Shown here: in pieces, positions 8,195 to 16,439 of the stretch
Layout of the letters: each line of letters starts with the position of its first letter
Position numbering within the stretch: position 1 is the first letter of the stretch
Source of the DNA: an uncultured Sphingorhabdus sp.
Lineage (GTDB): Bacteria > Pseudomonadota > Alphaproteobacteria > Sphingomonadales > Sphingomonadaceae
Length of the DNA stretch: 48,169 nt
NCBI GenBank assembly: GCA_937944295.1
Contig: CALDZL010000003.1
Location: 1 to 48,169 of the forward strand
Reading direction: 5' to 3'
Made by a program: the position numbers and the translations under genes
The notes under the pieces: model-generated
Databases searched by the model: none
What the model was told of the DNA's origin: nothing
The model's input: only the letters and a program-made list of their open reading frames with translations

Positions 8195-8878
8195 ATGATA
8201 AATAAAACCAATCAACAAATATTGCGGCCATCAAGTGATTATAATGAGAATGAGGATGCACGTGAAACATTGCGGCAATTGATTAAAAATAATGGCGATG
8301 ATTATAAGGGGATTTCAGAGCTAATTGGCCGGAACCCGTCTTATATTCAGCAATATATTGAACGCGGTTCACCCAAACAATTGGCGGAAAAAGACCGTAT
8401 TCTATTAGCACGCTATTATGGTGTGAATCAGAAAATTTTGGGTGCGCCAGGCGAGGTTGTTGCGAATCAAGGGCTGGAAATCATCTCTAAACTCACTGTT
8501 GATGTGTCTGCGGGAGCTGGGAATTTGGATCAAATAGAGAGCTTAGCAGGAAAAATAGCCTTTGATCCGAGATGGCTGCGACAATTTCCATATGATAAAA
8601 AGGCATTGTCAATCGTCACTGTTGATGGTGATAGCATGATGCCCAACCTCTCTAATGGAGATGATATCATGGTAGCACGCTATGATGGACAGCGTCGCAA
8701 AGATGGCATTTATGTGCTGCGTATGGATGATAGTTTGATGGTCAAACGGCTTTCTTTTGGCCCAAATGATAGGATAGATGTTATTAGCGACAATCCCTCC
8801 TATAGCGATTGGCGCGACGTTGCTATAGATAGCATCACTATCATTGGTCATGTGATCTGGGTTGGCCGCAAAATATAA
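8195..8878 (+). CDS. LexA/CI-like S24-family transcriptional repressor
   Basis: A 227-residue protein with an N-terminal DNA-binding region (residues 23-85, including ISELIGRNPSYIQQYIERG, an HTH-like stretch) and a C-terminal S24 peptidase domain. The Ser-Lys dyad is visible as S147 in VDGDSMMPNL and K184 in LMVKRL, 37 residues apart as in LexA. Ala-Gly pairs at about 106-109 (VSAGAGN) could be the self-cleavage site. Such proteins repress phage or stress genes until cleaved. Twin palindromes just upstream of its start suggest autorepression. It is followed at 60 bp by a metallo-hydrolase gene and does not sit in a visible prophage. Confidence 0.88.
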   Translation: MINKTNQQILRPSSDYNENEDARETLRQLIKNNGDDYKGISELIGRNPSYIQQYIERGSPKQLAEKDRILLARYYGVNQKILGAPGEVVANQGLEIISKLTVDVSAGAGNLDQIESLAGKIAFDPRWLRQFPYDKKALSIVTVDGDSMMPNLSNGDDIMVARYDGQRRKDGIYVLRMDDSLMVKRLSFGPNDRIDVISDNPSYSDWRDVAIDSITIIGHVIWVGRKI

Positions 8879-8938
8879 ACTATGCTATGATTGGAATATT
8901 CTATTGCGTCACACTTAAAATAGCTTCAAATATAGGTA

Positions 8939-9625
8939 ATGAACAATGTCATATCGAAACCAAAAGGCCAGTCTCCTTTAAAGGCTGCTATAATACCTGT
9001 TACGCCCTTACAGCAAAATTGTACGCTGATTTGGTGCACAAAAACCAATAAAGCCGCTTTAAGCGACCCGGGAGGCGATTTGGATAAATTGCGTGCAGCG
9101 ATAAAACAAACAGGGGTAGAGATAGAAAAAATCATCATCACCCATGGGCATATCGACCATTGCGGTGAAGCAGGTATATTGGCTAAGGAATTGGGCGTGC
9201 CCATAGAAGGCCCGCATAAAGATGATATTTTTTGGATAGAGCGGCTTGGTGAAGATGGCGCAAAATATGGCGTGAATGGCCAAGTGTTTGAGCCTGATCG
9301 TTGGCTTGATGATGGTGATCAGGTTAGCGTTGGGGATTTGACATTAGATGTTATTCATTGTCCTGGGCATACGCCGGGGCATGTAATTTTTTATCATGAA
9401 CCCAGCAAATTTGCCATTGTCGGTGATGTGATATTCCAAGGATCAATAGGGCGTACCGACTTTCCGCGCGGCAATCATCAAGACCTCATTAATGCTATCA
9501 CGCAAAAATTATGGCCGCTTGGCAATGATGTGACATTTGTCCCTGGCCATGGCCCAACCAGCCAATTTGGCTATGAGCGCAAAAATAATGCTTTTGTCGC
9601 CGATGATGTATTAGCCAATAGATGA
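8939..9625 (+). CDS. MBL-fold metallo-hydrolase, glyoxalase II-like (YcbL type)
   Basis: A 228-residue metallo-beta-lactamase-fold enzyme. The metal-binding motif is THGHIDHCGEA, followed by HCPGHTPGHVIFY (second metal His), VGDVIFQGSIGRTDFPRG (bridging Asp) and VPGHGPTSQFGYE (last His). This arrangement matches the single-domain YcbL-type glyoxalase II relatives, which hydrolyse thioesters such as S-lactoylglutathione; the long C-terminal glutathione-binding helices of classical glyoxalase II are absent. It lies 60 bp after the S24 repressor gene on the same strand and converges with the restriction enzyme gene with only 12 bp between. Confidence 0.92.
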   Translation: MNNVISKPKGQSPLKAAIIPVTPLQQNCTLIWCTKTNKAALSDPGGDLDKLRAAIKQTGVEIEKIIITHGHIDHCGEAGILAKELGVPIEGPHKDDIFWIERLGEDGAKYGVNGQVFEPDRWLDDGDQVSVGDLTLDVIHCPGHTPGHVIFYHEPSKFAIVGDVIFQGSIGRTDFPRGNHQDLINAITQKLWPLGNDVTFVPGHGPTSQFGYERKNNAFVADDVLANR

Positions 9626-9637
9626 AGGATTGTTTAC

Positions 9638-10627
9638 TTAATATTCTACTGTGAGCCTATTTTTAATATTTTGTTCCTCGCAAAGAGCACTAATGTCATC
9701 GTATAGAGTACTCAATTTTCTGATGAATGGCTTTCCATTAATATTCTTTGGTTCACTAATGTTTTCATTGTTATAATGAGCTATTATTTCATCATAAGTG
9801 GATGTATTATTTTGCAACTGTTCTGGTTTTACAGCGATATCTGGACAATACATTGCTAAAAAACCAGCCCGTTGAAAGTTTCTTATTCTTACAAGGCTAG
9901 TGAATTCTGTGTAATCTTCGAAAAACCCTGCACCAACAATGTCATTGTTGTAGCCAGATGCTAAAAGTCTCTCTCTTGCAAAATTGGATTTAACTGAAAT
10001 CCATAAATTATTAGGCAGGCACATAACCACGAAATCCCCATACGACTGAATATTATGATTGTTTGTTTGGAAGAAGTTTGAGTCGTCTATTTTATCGGCA
10101 AAAATATTTTTTAATAATGTTTCGGAGATGGTTCCAAGGACAGAAACACCCGATTGACTCTCTGTAGTGTTTTTCTGCCTCGTCCAAACTCTATTATTAA
10201 TATCATCAATAATTTTCTTGAGGGAAATAAAGTTAGACCCGTTACATCTCGAACCATAAAGAAATTCAGCATTGGCGATAGCTATAGAGGCAGAAGTTAT
10301 ACAATTATTAAAAAATCCTGCTAATTGAGGGTAATGTTCGAGAAAATATATCAAGCATAATTGATTTTGAAATCTATCTCTGTTGACTGCTTTGTTTGAT
10401 GGGGTCTTTACTTTAATATTATTTTGTAGAGAAGATTGATATAAATCAATATTATACTGACCATCATGTATTTCATCTACATCAATTTGCGGTTCATAAT
10501 CACCTGCATTGATGTTTTGGAAAACGAATTCATAAACTTCTTTGAGATAATCATTTTCAAAATTTATATTCTGCGGGTCATTAATTATTATATTATTATT
10601 TTGAAAAATAAATTGCTTATCAGCCAT
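9638..10627 (-). CDS. Probable type II restriction endonuclease of unrecognised family
   Basis: A 329-residue, very Asn-rich and AT-rich gene 54 bp downstream of a C5-cytosine methyltransferase gene on the same strand, with its own GGAG. I do not recognise the family. A PD-(D/E)XK-like core can be proposed: E169 in the helix ISETLLKNIF, D198 in SYGDFVVM and SVK at 211-213 in LWISVKSN, with Ser where Glu is usual. The assignment rests on gene context, size and this pattern. Known partners of such methyltransferases cut unmodified foreign DNA. Specificity cannot be read. It could instead be an unrelated cargo gene. Confidence 0.65.
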   Translation of the reverse strand: MADKQFIFQNNNIIINDPQNINFENDYLKEVYEFVFQNINAGDYEPQIDVDEIHDGQYNIDLYQSSLQNNIKVKTPSNKAVNRDRFQNQLCLIYFLEHYPQLAGFFNNCITSASIAIANAEFLYGSRCNGSNFISLKKIIDDINNRVWTRQKNTTESQSGVSVLGTISETLLKNIFADKIDDSNFFQTNNHNIQSYGDFVVMCLPNNLWISVKSNFARERLLASGYNNDIVGAGFFEDYTEFTSLVRIRNFQRAGFLAMYCPDIAVKPEQLQNNTSTYDEIIAHYNNENISEPKNINGKPFIRKLSTLYDDISALCEEQNIKNRLTVEY

Positions 10628-10681
10628 GCACTAACTCCTAGCTTAGAGGTAGAGCAGACAAAATAAACCTAATCAAACATA

Positions 10682-11938
10682 TTATGCGGCGATGAGGTTA
10701 GTTTGTCCAATATTAATACCAGTCAATTCAATCATTCGCGAGGCAATTGATTGAATTACAGGCATACTTACAGAATTACCAAATTGCCGGTAAAGTTGTG
10801 TGTCTGATACGGCTGATAAATTGAAATTTTCTGGGAACCCTTGAATTCGTGCACATTCTCTAGGAGTTAATTTCCTTGGATTACGACCTATATCGCTCTG
10901 ATCGATTAAAATTTCACTGCCATCTTTATAGTATCGAGCGCTAATTGTATTACAATATGGGCTACTGTGGCTGAACAGGCTATATCCAAAACCATTACCT
11001 TTGGCGGCATGCTCTAACTTACGGCGCTCATGTCCCGCCAACAAACGGTCTGAAATGGTATATTTTGGATCAACATCGATATTATTCTCCAAAATATCAC
11101 CCATTATCAGTTGCTCTTTTGGTTTTGGCAAATCTTTGAAAAAGTCTTCTAGATCTATATGGCCAAAAACATCTCGTCTTAGTCCTATAATATAAACCCG
11201 CTCACGTTTTTGGGGAACACCAAAATCAGACGATTTTAATACTTGAAACTCTACATTATAATCCAGTTTTTCGGACAAACTCTTGCGCGCATCATCTGAC
11301 ATAGGAACATCATCGGGCACTACCGCCTCTGATTTTCCTTCTAATATATTTATGATTGTTTTTAATGTACGGCCACCATCATGGCCCTTTAATTGCTTAA
11401 CATTTTCAAGCAAGAATGCAGCAGGGCGTTTAGCCGCCAAAATACGCTGTATTTCAAAAAACATAGTTCCACGTGTGTCATTAAAACCTTTCCGCAATCC
11501 AGCTTGAGAAAAAGCCTGGCACGGAAAACCAGCCAGTAAGACATCGTGATCGGGAATACCATCCGCTGCTATCTTTGTGATATCGCCAGACGGTACTTCT
11601 CCAAAATTTGCAGCATAAGTTTTTTTTGAATATTTATCCCATTCAGAGGTAAGCACACATTCGCCACCTATATTTTGAAATGGTAGCCTTATCCCACCAA
11701 TACCAGCAAACAGGTCAATAAAACGAAATACAGGTTTCTTAGAAGACTTTTTGAACGGAGCATTTTCAGGAATACCCAATATTCTCTCTAAAGCTGACTT
11801 GGTCGGTTTATGCTCATCATTCTCCCAGCCACGAACAGTACGCTCGCCAACTTCGCCCAGACCTACCAATTCCGCAAAATGCTTTTGTGTAATCCCAAGC
11901 TTACTTCTCTTCGTTTTAATGAGTTCTGCAACAGACAT
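10682..11938 (-). CDS. DNA (cytosine-5) methyltransferase with N-terminal HTH
   Basis: About 418 residues. Residues 1-60 form an XRE-type helix-turn-helix (LGITQKHFAELVGLGERTVRGWEN pattern). Then come the C5-methyltransferase motifs: I (FIDLFAGIGGIR), IV with catalytic Cys140 (GFPCQAFSQ), VI (ENVK), VIII (QKRERVY), IX (RKLTPRECARIQGFP) and X (QFGNSVSMPV). In the SsoII/Ecl18kI group such N-terminal HTHs autoregulate the R-M operon. The ATG at 11938 is chosen because AAAGAG sits eight bases before it; a GTG three codons earlier has none. It lies upstream of the putative restriction gene, so methylase is made first. Confidence 0.93.
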   Translation of the reverse strand: MSVAELIKTKRSKLGITQKHFAELVGLGEVGERTVRGWENDEHKPTKSALERILGIPENAPFKKSSKKPVFRFIDLFAGIGGIRLPFQNIGGECVLTSEWDKYSKKTYAANFGEVPSGDITKIAADGIPDHDVLLAGFPCQAFSQAGLRKGFNDTRGTMFFEIQRILAAKRPAAFLLENVKQLKGHDGGRTLKTIINILEGKSEAVVPDDVPMSDDARKSLSEKLDYNVEFQVLKSSDFGVPQKRERVYIIGLRRDVFGHIDLEDFFKDLPKPKEQLIMGDILENNIDVDPKYTISDRLLAGHERRKLEHAAKGNGFGYSLFSHSSPYCNTISARYYKDGSEILIDQSDIGRNPRKLTPRECARIQGFPENFNLSAVSDTQLYRQFGNSVSMPVIQSIASRMIELTGINIGQTNLIAA

Positions 11939-11965
11939 ATGATTCACTCTTTGTTCTCAATATAT

Positions 11966-11980
11966 CTTGGCTATGCCAAG
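11966..11980. promoter_or_regulatory. Perfect palindrome upstream of the methyltransferase, candidate operator
   Basis: CTTGGCTATGCCAAG is a perfect 6+3+6 palindrome, 27 bp before the chosen start of the HTH-methyltransferase. A TTGACC that could serve as a -35 element lies at 11993-11998 (minus strand), so the palindrome would cover the expected -10 region. This fits autorepression by the methyltransferase's own HTH. Confidence 0.55.
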
Positions 11981-12033
11981 TTTAAATCTCAGGGTCAAGT
12001 ACAGGATAAGAAGTTTGTATCATTGTATTTGTT

Positions 12034-12423
12034 TTACAACGCATAACCAATATACACCGCCCAAGCCGCAAGGCCAAGCTGCGTCAATATGGTGATAATA
12101 GTTCCAATCAATCGTCCTTTTGCAAGCGATCCACCCTCCATACCCAGAAGATGAGCAATTCGGCCAACAATGTAAATTGCGCCAACACTCCATAATATTA
12201 TAGTCGAACCGCTGCTGATTTCGATAGCAGCGATTAAAATCAGCACGAGCGGGGCGCTTTCAATAAAATTACTGTGCGCGCGCATGCGGCGGATTACATT
12301 TTCATTCCCGCCATCACCGATTGAAATCTTTTCGGCCAAGCGCACTCTGCCAACACGTACCATCAACCATAGGTTGATAAGGGCCGCAGCAGCAGCGATG
12401 GTAAGCGTTATAGCGATAGACAT
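12034..12423 (-). CDS. MAPEG-family membrane protein
   Basis: A 129-residue protein with four hydrophobic helices and the family motif in RMRAHSNFIESAPLVLILI, where the R-x-x-AHxNxxE pattern marks MAPEG (membrane-associated eicosanoid and glutathione metabolism) proteins. Bacterial members are usually of unknown substrate, some with glutathione transferase activity. A GGAG-like site (AAGGAGATAAAAT) precedes the ATG. It stands alone between the R-M cassette and the rpmF cluster, which reads the other way. Confidence 0.9.
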   Translation of the reverse strand: MSIAITLTIAAAAALINLWLMVRVGRVRLAEKISIGDGGNENVIRRMRAHSNFIESAPLVLILIAAIEISSGSTIILWSVGAIYIVGRIAHLLGMEGGSLAKGRLIGTIITILTQLGLAAWAVYIGYAL

Positions 12424-12672
12424 TATTTTATCTCCTTAGACAAATTGAGAGGTCTAAATTTCACAATTTTTATTGAAATATCAGACTAATTTTCATTTAT
12501 TATGCTCTAGCCGCTATCTGACATGTTGCAAAGTCTTAAAAAACCGCTATAGCGCATCGCTTACACAGGAACTATCGTGATTTTGTGATTCTTAAATATT
12601 GCTGTCAAAGCGTAAAGAAGTCAAAATTAAGTCCCTATTTTACAATGACTTTAACAAAGAGCGGGTCTCGAA

Positions 12673-12849
12673 ATGGCTGTACCTAAAAGAAAAACCACAC
12701 CATCTAAGCGCGGTATGCGCAGATCGCATGATGCGTTGAAAGCCGAAGCATTTCAAGAATGTCCCAATTGTGGCGAGTTAAAGCGCCCGCATCACATGTG
12801 CGGTGAATGCGGCTTTTACAACGGACGAGAGATAATCTCTGTCATCTAA
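12673..12849 (+). CDS. rpmF: 50S ribosomal protein L32
   Basis: A 58-residue protein starting [20 protein letters not shown], the universal L32 start, with a C-x2-C...C-x2-C zinc ribbon (ECPNCGE and MCGECGF). The zinc-binding form is intact. It precedes plsX by 117 bp, an arrangement common in bacteria that links ribosome and fatty-acid synthesis genes. The upstream gap of about 250 bp separates it from the divergent MAPEG gene and should hold its promoter; no clear element was found by eye. Confidence 0.97.
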   Translation: MAVPKRKTTPSKRGMRRSHDALKAEAFQECPNCGELKRPHHMCGECGFYNGREIISVI

Positions 12850-12966
12850 TTCCTTGATGGAATAAGTAAATATACATATTAAGCTTGTATATGACGTTAC
12901 AGGTCAATATCATTTCATAACGATGAAAGATAATAATATGACCACCTATTATTGGAGAATTGCACA

Positions 12967-14046
12967 GTGACCACTGAACCGCTTATCGCCATCGATGCGA
13001 TGGGTGGAGACGAAGGTGTATCTGTAATGATTGCTGGCGCTGCACTGGCACGGCAACGCCATCCCAATTTTCGTTTTTTATTGGTTGGCGATAAAAATGA
13101 GATTAAGTCTACTCTCAATAAATATCCTAATCTAATTGATAATTGCGAAATATTACATACGAATGATATAGTATCTTCGGATGATAAAGTATCGCGTGAT
13201 TTATTGCGCCGATCAAAACGTACATCAATGGGTTCCGCAATTGATGCTGTAAAATCTGGCAAAGCAAGCGCGGCAGTAAGTGCTGGTAACACAGGGGCAT
13301 TATTGGCGATTGCAAGTTTTGCTTTGCGTTCAATGCCTAGAATAGACCGCCCTGCACTAGCTGCTTTACTGCCGACCATGAAAGATAGTGATGTGGTTAT
13401 GCTGGATTTGGGCGCTAATACGGAATGTGATGCGCGTAATTTGGTGCAATTTGCCGTTATGGGTGCCGCTTATTCACGCGTTATTTATGGTGTTGAAAAA
13501 CCGAGCGTTAAATTGCTTAATATTGGGACCGAGGAAATTAAGGGCAAAGATAGTGTTCGTGAGGCTTCTGTCTATCTTACAGATGCTAATAATCTGCCGC
13601 TTAGTTTTCTAGGTTATACCGAAGCTGACAAAATAAATAGTGGCGATGTTGATGTAATTGTATGCGATGGGTATTCAGGTAATATTGCACTTAAAGCGGT
13701 AGAAGGAGCAGCACGGTTTGTGACTGATTTGCTCAAGCGCGCATTTACCAGTTCGATAAGGTCTAAATTTGGTTTTTTGGTGTCGCGACCTGCAACAGAA
13801 TTGCTTAGACATCATCTGGATCCTAATAATCATAATGGCGCAGTGTTTATGGGACTCAATGGTGTTATCGTTAAGAGCCATGGTAGTGCGAACCAAAAAG
13901 GTGTCGCCAATGCTATTGAAGTTGCGGCTCGGCTCGTGGAAGATAAAATTACAGACCGTATCGCAGAAGATATTAAGTCGATAGATGGACTACCGAATCT
14001 TGGAGATAATGAAGCTGTTAAAGACCGTGAGGAGAATAGTAAATGA
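12967..14046 (+). CDS. plsX: Phosphate acyltransferase PlsX
   Basis: The protein starts TTEPLIAIDAMGGDEG, the PlsX N-terminal motif, and contains SAGNTGALLA, DLGANTECD and VCDGYSGNIALKA. PlsX makes acyl-phosphate from acyl-ACP for phosphatidic acid synthesis at the inner face of the membrane. GTG at 12967 is chosen because GGAG lies nine bases before it; an in-frame TTG at 12952 would overlap that site. Its stop overlaps the fabH start as ATGA. About 359 residues, normal for the family. Confidence 0.97.
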   Translation: MTTEPLIAIDAMGGDEGVSVMIAGAALARQRHPNFRFLLVGDKNEIKSTLNKYPNLIDNCEILHTNDIVSSDDKVSRDLLRRSKRTSMGSAIDAVKSGKASAAVSAGNTGALLAIASFALRSMPRIDRPALAALLPTMKDSDVVMLDLGANTECDARNLVQFAVMGAAYSRVIYGVEKPSVKLLNIGTEEIKGKDSVREASVYLTDANNLPLSFLGYTEADKINSGDVDVIVCDGYSGNIALKAVEGAARFVTDLLKRAFTSSIRSKFGFLVSRPATELLRHHLDPNNHNGAVFMGLNGVIVKSHGSANQKGVANAIEVAARLVEDKITDRIAEDIKSIDGLPNLGDNEAVKDREENSK

Positions 14047-15011
14047 GGGACTCTCCTATTAGAGCAGCCATTAAAGGTACGGGATCAGCTTTGCCAAAAA
14101 ATAGAATTTCAAATGCGCAATTGGCTGAGCAAGTGGATACTACGGATGAATGGATTGTAGAACGTACAGGCATTAAGTTTCGGCATATAGCAGGCGATGG
14201 TGAGACAACGGCTTCTTTGGCAGCTCAGGCATCGTTAGAAGCTCTTAAAAGTGCGAATATGACAGCAGGTGATATTGATTTAATCATTGTTGCCACGGCA
14301 ACACCCGATCAAACCTTTCCAGCAACTGCAACGATTGTTCAAAATATAATAGGGGCTAATGGCGGTGCCGCATTTGATGTCGCCGCTGTTTGCTCTGGTT
14401 TCCTCTATGCTTTTTCAGTAGCAGAAAGCATGATTAGGGCGGGCAGCGCTACCAACGCCCTGGTGATTGGCTCGGAAACATTTAGTAGAATATTGGATTG
14501 GGAAGATAGGACAACCTGCGTTTTATTTGGCGATGGCGCTGGTGCTATAGTTCTGTCTGCTGACAGCAGTGGGAAAGGTGCATTAGCGACTAAGCTGCAT
14601 GCTGATGGAGCGCATAATCAGCTGTTATATGTCGATGGTGGTCCATCAACAACAGGGACCGTTGGTAAGTTACGCATGAAAGGGCGTGAGGTTTTTCGCC
14701 ATGCTGTCGTAAATTTGACCAATGTTTTAAATGAAACATTAGAGTCAGCCAATGTTTCACCGCAAGACATTGATTGGGTTGTGCCGCATCAGGCTAATTC
14801 CAGAATTATTGATGCTACTGTAAAAAAATTAAAACTGTCTCGGGACAAAGTAATAAAGACGGTGGACCAGCATGCGAATACATCTGCTGCTTCTGTTCCA
14901 CTTGCACTGGATGTTGCAGTACGCGATGGCCGTATTAAAGAAGGGGATATAATAATATTAGAAGCTATGGGAGGCGGCTTTACTTGGGGAGCATCCGTCA
15001 TTCAATATTAG
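14043..15011 (+). CDS. fabH: 3-oxoacyl-ACP synthase III (KAS III)
   Basis: A 322-residue thiolase-fold enzyme with all three catalytic residues visible: Cys117 in AAVCSGF, His249 in WVVPHQANSRII and Asn279 in QHANTSAASVP. The DRTTCVLFGDGAGA and GGGFTWGA motifs are also typical. It condenses acetyl-CoA with malonyl-ACP to start fatty-acid synthesis. It overlaps plsX by 4 bp, so the two are translationally coupled. Length and motif spacing are those of ordinary FabH. Confidence 0.98.
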   Translation: MRDSPIRAAIKGTGSALPKNRISNAQLAEQVDTTDEWIVERTGIKFRHIAGDGETTASLAAQASLEALKSANMTAGDIDLIIVATATPDQTFPATATIVQNIIGANGGAAFDVAAVCSGFLYAFSVAESMIRAGSATNALVIGSETFSRILDWEDRTTCVLFGDGAGAIVLSADSSGKGALATKLHADGAHNQLLYVDGGPSTTGTVGKLRMKGREVFRHAVVNLTNVLNETLESANVSPQDIDWVVPHQANSRIIDATVKKLKLSRDKVIKTVDQHANTSAASVPLALDVAVRDGRIKEGDIIILEAMGGGFTWGASVIQY

Positions 15012-15069
15012 TAAATTATTGTATTTAAATATTAGGTTTGTGTTTTTATATCATATTATTTCGTTATTT

Positions 15070-15082
15070 TACTTCATTGATA
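15070..15082 (-). promoter_or_regulatory. Possible IHF site upstream of ihfA
   Basis: On the minus strand TATCAATGAAGTA fits the IHF consensus WATCAANNNNTTR except for one base in the last triplet. It lies 85 bp before the ihfA start in a strongly AT-rich gap. E. coli ihfA is negatively autoregulated, so a similar loop is conceivable, but one near-match in AT-rich DNA is weak evidence. Confidence 0.25.
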
Positions 15083-15166
15083 ATTTATGTTATCCACGCT
15101 ACATTAATATAGAATAATATATATGTACATAAAACATCGTATAGAATATATATACAGGGGATAAAA

Positions 15167-15457
15167 ATGACTGACATTGCAACGCTCACGCGTGCTGATT
15201 TAGCGGAAACAATTAAACAACAAATAGGCTTATCACGTTCCGATTCATCCAATATCATTGAATCTATAATGGAGCATATATTATCAGCAGCAGAATCGGG
15301 TGAAAATGTTAAAATATCTGGATTTGGTACATTTGTAATTCGTGATAAAGCGCCACGTATTGGACGTAATCCTAAGACAGGTGTAGAAGCTGAAATCTCA
15401 AAGCGCCGTGTTCTTACTTTTCGTGCAAGCCAAGGAATGCGAAGCCGCATTAGCTAA
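15167..15457 (+). CDS. ihfA: Integration host factor subunit alpha
   Basis: A 96-residue HU/IHF-fold DNA-bending protein. [19 protein letters not shown] is the alpha-subunit N-terminus, [25 protein letters not shown] holds the beta arm with the DNA-intercalating Pro in GRNPKTG. IHF acts as a heterodimer with IhfB in nucleoid organisation, transcription and recombination. GGGGA precedes the ATG. It sits between fabH and the merR gene, the usual alphaproteobacterial order. The 155-bp gap before it likely carries its own promoter. Confidence 0.97.
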   Translation: MTDIATLTRADLAETIKQQIGLSRSDSSNIIESIMEHILSAAESGENVKISGFGTFVIRDKAPRIGRNPKTGVEAEISKRRVLTFRASQGMRSRIS

Positions 15458-15485
15458 TCTTCACTTTGCTATAGGAGAATAGGGT

Positions 15486-15842
15486 TTGGAAAAATCACAA
15501 GACGCTCTCAAGACTATTGGTGAGATGTCTAAAGCTTTGGACGTTCAACCCCACATATTACGCTATTGGGAGGAGCAGTTTTCCATACTTAACCCACTGA
15601 AACGTGCGGGCGGCAGGCGCTATTATCGTAGCGAAGATGCGCAATTATTACATGAGATTCATCGGCTTATTTATAGTGAAGGCTATACTATAAAAGGAGC
15701 GCAGAGATATTTGCTGGATGAGAGAAAAATATCGAATGATGATAAAATTTCTATGCCTGCAACGAATAATGTGATGGATCAAGATTTAGAGCGTAAATTA
15801 ATCCATATTGTGGAAAGGTTACGTCAAGCTATTGCTGTTTAA
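15486..15842 (+). CDS. MerR-family transcriptional regulator
   Basis: A 118-residue protein with an N-terminal winged HTH of MerR type: TIGEMSKALDVQPHILRYWEEQF then AGGRRYYRSEDAQLLHEIHRL. It lacks an obvious C-terminal effector domain and cysteine sensor. The start is a TTG preceded by AGGAG. The position directly after ihfA is conserved in alphaproteobacteria, where this small regulator is annotated generically as MerR. Its targets are unknown. It converges with the sixA-like gene. Confidence 0.93.
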   Translation: MEKSQDALKTIGEMSKALDVQPHILRYWEEQFSILNPLKRAGGRRYYRSEDAQLLHEIHRLIYSEGYTIKGAQRYLLDERKISNDDKISMPATNNVMDQDLERKLIHIVERLRQAIAV

Positions 15843-15886
15843 AATAAAATAGCTTGTGGACCAAATACATTTCTAATGATAATCTG

Positions 15887-16429
15887 TTATACGATATCAG
15901 GCCCAAAATTTGGATCTATATTACGAGGTGGCATAAAAATTTCTAATGCTGCATTATGTTTTATAATGTCGCACCAATTTTCAGAATGAATATGCAATTG
16001 CGCATAAGCGCCCGTTGGATATTTCTTTTCAATTTCATCGCGCAGCGGATATGATCCATCATCATTCACCAAATCAAATATAATATCCTCTAACCCAGGA
16101 TTATGTCCCACGACCAAAATATGATTATGTATAGTATCGGCCTCTCTTACCACATCTAATATGGTGGCTGATGAGGCCAGATATATTTTGCGCTGCCATT
16201 CTATGGTGAGTTTTTTACTATAACCCTCGGAAAAATGTTTAAGGGTTTGTTCAACGCGCAAGGCTGGGCTGGCAATCACATGATCAAATGTAATTTTTTG
16301 CGCAGCAGCCCAATGTCCCATCGCCCGTGCAACTCTCTCTCCCTTATTGTTGAGAGGGCGATCAAAGTCGCGTAAGGATGGGTCTTGCCAGTCAGATTTA
16401 GCATGCCGCAAAAGGCTGATGATTTTCAT
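15887..16429 (-). CDS. SixA-like histidine phosphatase
   Basis: A 180-residue phosphoglycerate-mutase-fold protein. The catalytic motif is LLRHAKSDW near residue 6, followed by DFDRPLNNKGERVARAMG, ASPALRVEQT and the second His in VVGHNPGLEDI. SixA proteins remove phosphate from histidine phosphotransfer domains or the nitrogen PTS protein NPr. It lies 10 bp after the DinG-like helicase gene on the same strand and is probably co-transcribed with it. The physiological substrate here is not known. Confidence 0.92.
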   Translation of the reverse strand: MKIISLLRHAKSDWQDPSLRDFDRPLNNKGERVARAMGHWAAAQKITFDHVIASPALRVEQTLKHFSEGYSKKLTIEWQRKIYLASSATILDVVREADTIHNHILVVGHNPGLEDIIFDLVNDDGSYPLRDEIEKKYPTGAYAQLHIHSENWCDIIKHNAALEIFMPPRNIDPNFGPDIV

Positions 16430-16439
16430 ATATCTAAAC

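Noticed and set aside
7879-8878. Prophage remnant around the S24 repressor
   Set aside because: No integrase, structural or replication gene is nearby, and the following gene is an ordinary metabolic hydrolase.
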